A stretch of 6,580 bases of DNA from Hyphomicrobiales bacterium (GTDB lineage Bacteria; Pseudomonadota; Alphaproteobacteria; Rhizobiales; Aestuariivirgaceae): assembly GCA_012032065.1 (NCBI GenBank), contig JAAURV010000183.1, positions 1 through 6,580 on the forward strand. The letters run 5' to 3'. Below the pieces are notes generated by a model. That model did not search any database. It saw only the letters and a program-made list of their open reading frames with translations, and was not told where the DNA came from. Of the stretch, positions 6,100-6,580 are shown in pieces. The position numbers and the translations under genes are program-made. Numbering within the stretch: position 1 is the stretch's first letter; every line of letters starts with the position of its first letter.

Positions 6100-6580
6100 A
6101 TGACCATGGACTGGCCCGCCGCCATCGCGCGAAACCGCGACGCGCTGATGCGCATCGTGGTCACGTTGTTTGCCATGCTGGGGATTTCGGAAACTGCCAC
6201 TATCGAGCGAATCCCGCGCGCGCTGCATAGCGCCGTCCTGCGCATCCTCCGGCCCGCCGAGGCCGCGGTCCGGCGTCTTATCTTCGTCGCCGCGAAGGAT
6301 GTCGTGCTGAAGCCCCGGAAAGAGCGCTCCAAGCCGATGGGGAAAATCGAGCGCACCGGGAAGGGCGAGGGCAGGACCAAGCGTCCGCTCTTCAAGCTCG
6401 AAGACCTCCGTCCGCCCATGGTGCCCGGTCCTCCCAGGCGCAGATATGCGAAGAATGGGCCGCGCGTTTCCGTCCTGTGGTCCGGCGAACAGGACGTCAC
6501 CGGGCCGACCATCGCGCACATTATGGCCCAGCACCGCGCCCGCTATCTCGCCTCCCAGCCGGTCCCGCAGCCCTCGCCCA
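6100..6580 (+). CDS. Uncharacterised basic protein under a LexA box (3' partial)
   Basis: The frame is open from ATG 6100 through the window end, giving 160 residues so far. Third positions are strongly G/C, which makes this and not the two minus-strand frames (6042-6521, 6067-6534) the real gene. ATG 6106 is an alternative start, and neither has a good ribosome site. Residues 4-14 are DWPAAIARNRD. Residues 16-29 (LMRIVVTLFAMLGI) are hydrophobic and may form a membrane or buried helix. RIPRALHSAVLRILRPAEAAVRRLIFVAA (37-65) looks like a long amphipathic helix. A very basic, probably disordered stretch follows (71-95, Lys/Arg rich), then RPLFKLEDLRPP and a Pro/Arg-rich part. The layout resembles conserved hypothetical proteins I recall from Rhizobiales. 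No catalytic motif is seen. The SOS box suggests a role in the DNA damage response, perhaps at the membrane, but this is inference. Confidence 0.8.
   Translation, partial: MTMDWPAAIARNRDALMRIVVTLFAMLGISETATIERIPRALHSAVLRILRPAEAAVRRLIFVAAKDVVLKPRKERSKPMGKIERTGKGEGRTKRPLFKLEDLRPPMVPGPPRRRYAKNGPRVSVLWSGEQDVTGPTIAHIMAQHRARYLASQPVPQPSP

Noticed and set aside
6042..6534. Two long minus-strand frames opposite the right-end gene
   Set aside because: Their codon use and content look like antisense shadow. The plus frame has strong G/C third positions and its own promoter and LexA box.

Overview
This GC-rich window looks chromosomal and comes from an alphaproteobacterium, most likely of the Rhizobiales/Hyphomicrobiales type. 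Four things point there: strong G/C at third codon positions; DapA and SmpB sequences of the alphaproteobacterial kind; CCTCGTCCTGAGG...CTCGAAGGACGG palindromic repeats of a sort common in that order; and a GTTC-N7-GTTC LexA (SOS) box, which is the alphaproteobacterial form. This assignment comes from reading the sequence, not from a database search.

Left part (1-3393). The 3' end of a plus-strand gene enters from the left edge. It carries a helix-hairpin-helix tail like the one at the end of alphaproteobacterial NuoE. It converges on, and overlaps by 21 bases, a minus-strand unit. That unit is a periplasmic soluble lytic transglycosylase (slt) followed by an alpha/beta hydrolase whose GTG start overlaps the slt stop (GTGA).

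Middle (3394-5476). A divergent intergenic region holds a probable dapA promoter. The tight plus-strand run dapA, smpB and a peroxiredoxin-fold gene follows, with a 6-base gap and then an ATGA overlap. These genes cover lysine/peptidoglycan precursor synthesis, ribosome rescue with tmRNA, and a redoxin-fold protein. Two active sites look altered: DapA has Asn where the Schiff-base Lys should be, and the redoxin lacks both usual active-site cysteines.

Right part (5466-6580). Three copies of a roughly 43-45 base hairpin repeat occur here. Copies 1 and 2 are in inverted orientation and bracket a small GIY-YIG nuclease gene. Copies 2 and 3 form a second inverted pair. A TTGACA promoter overlapped by a perfect LexA box then precedes an uncharacterised basic protein that runs off the right edge, so it is probably a DNA-damage-inducible gene of unknown function.

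Four of the eight genes (the NuoE-tail-like gene, slt, dapA and the GIY-YIG gene) are broken, each by an apparent single-base deletion. In three of them, restoring one G/C in a short G/C run mends the frame. The common direction and context suggest uncorrected sequencing or assembly error rather than four pseudogenes. The genes are therefore annotated as full-length with a frame correction.
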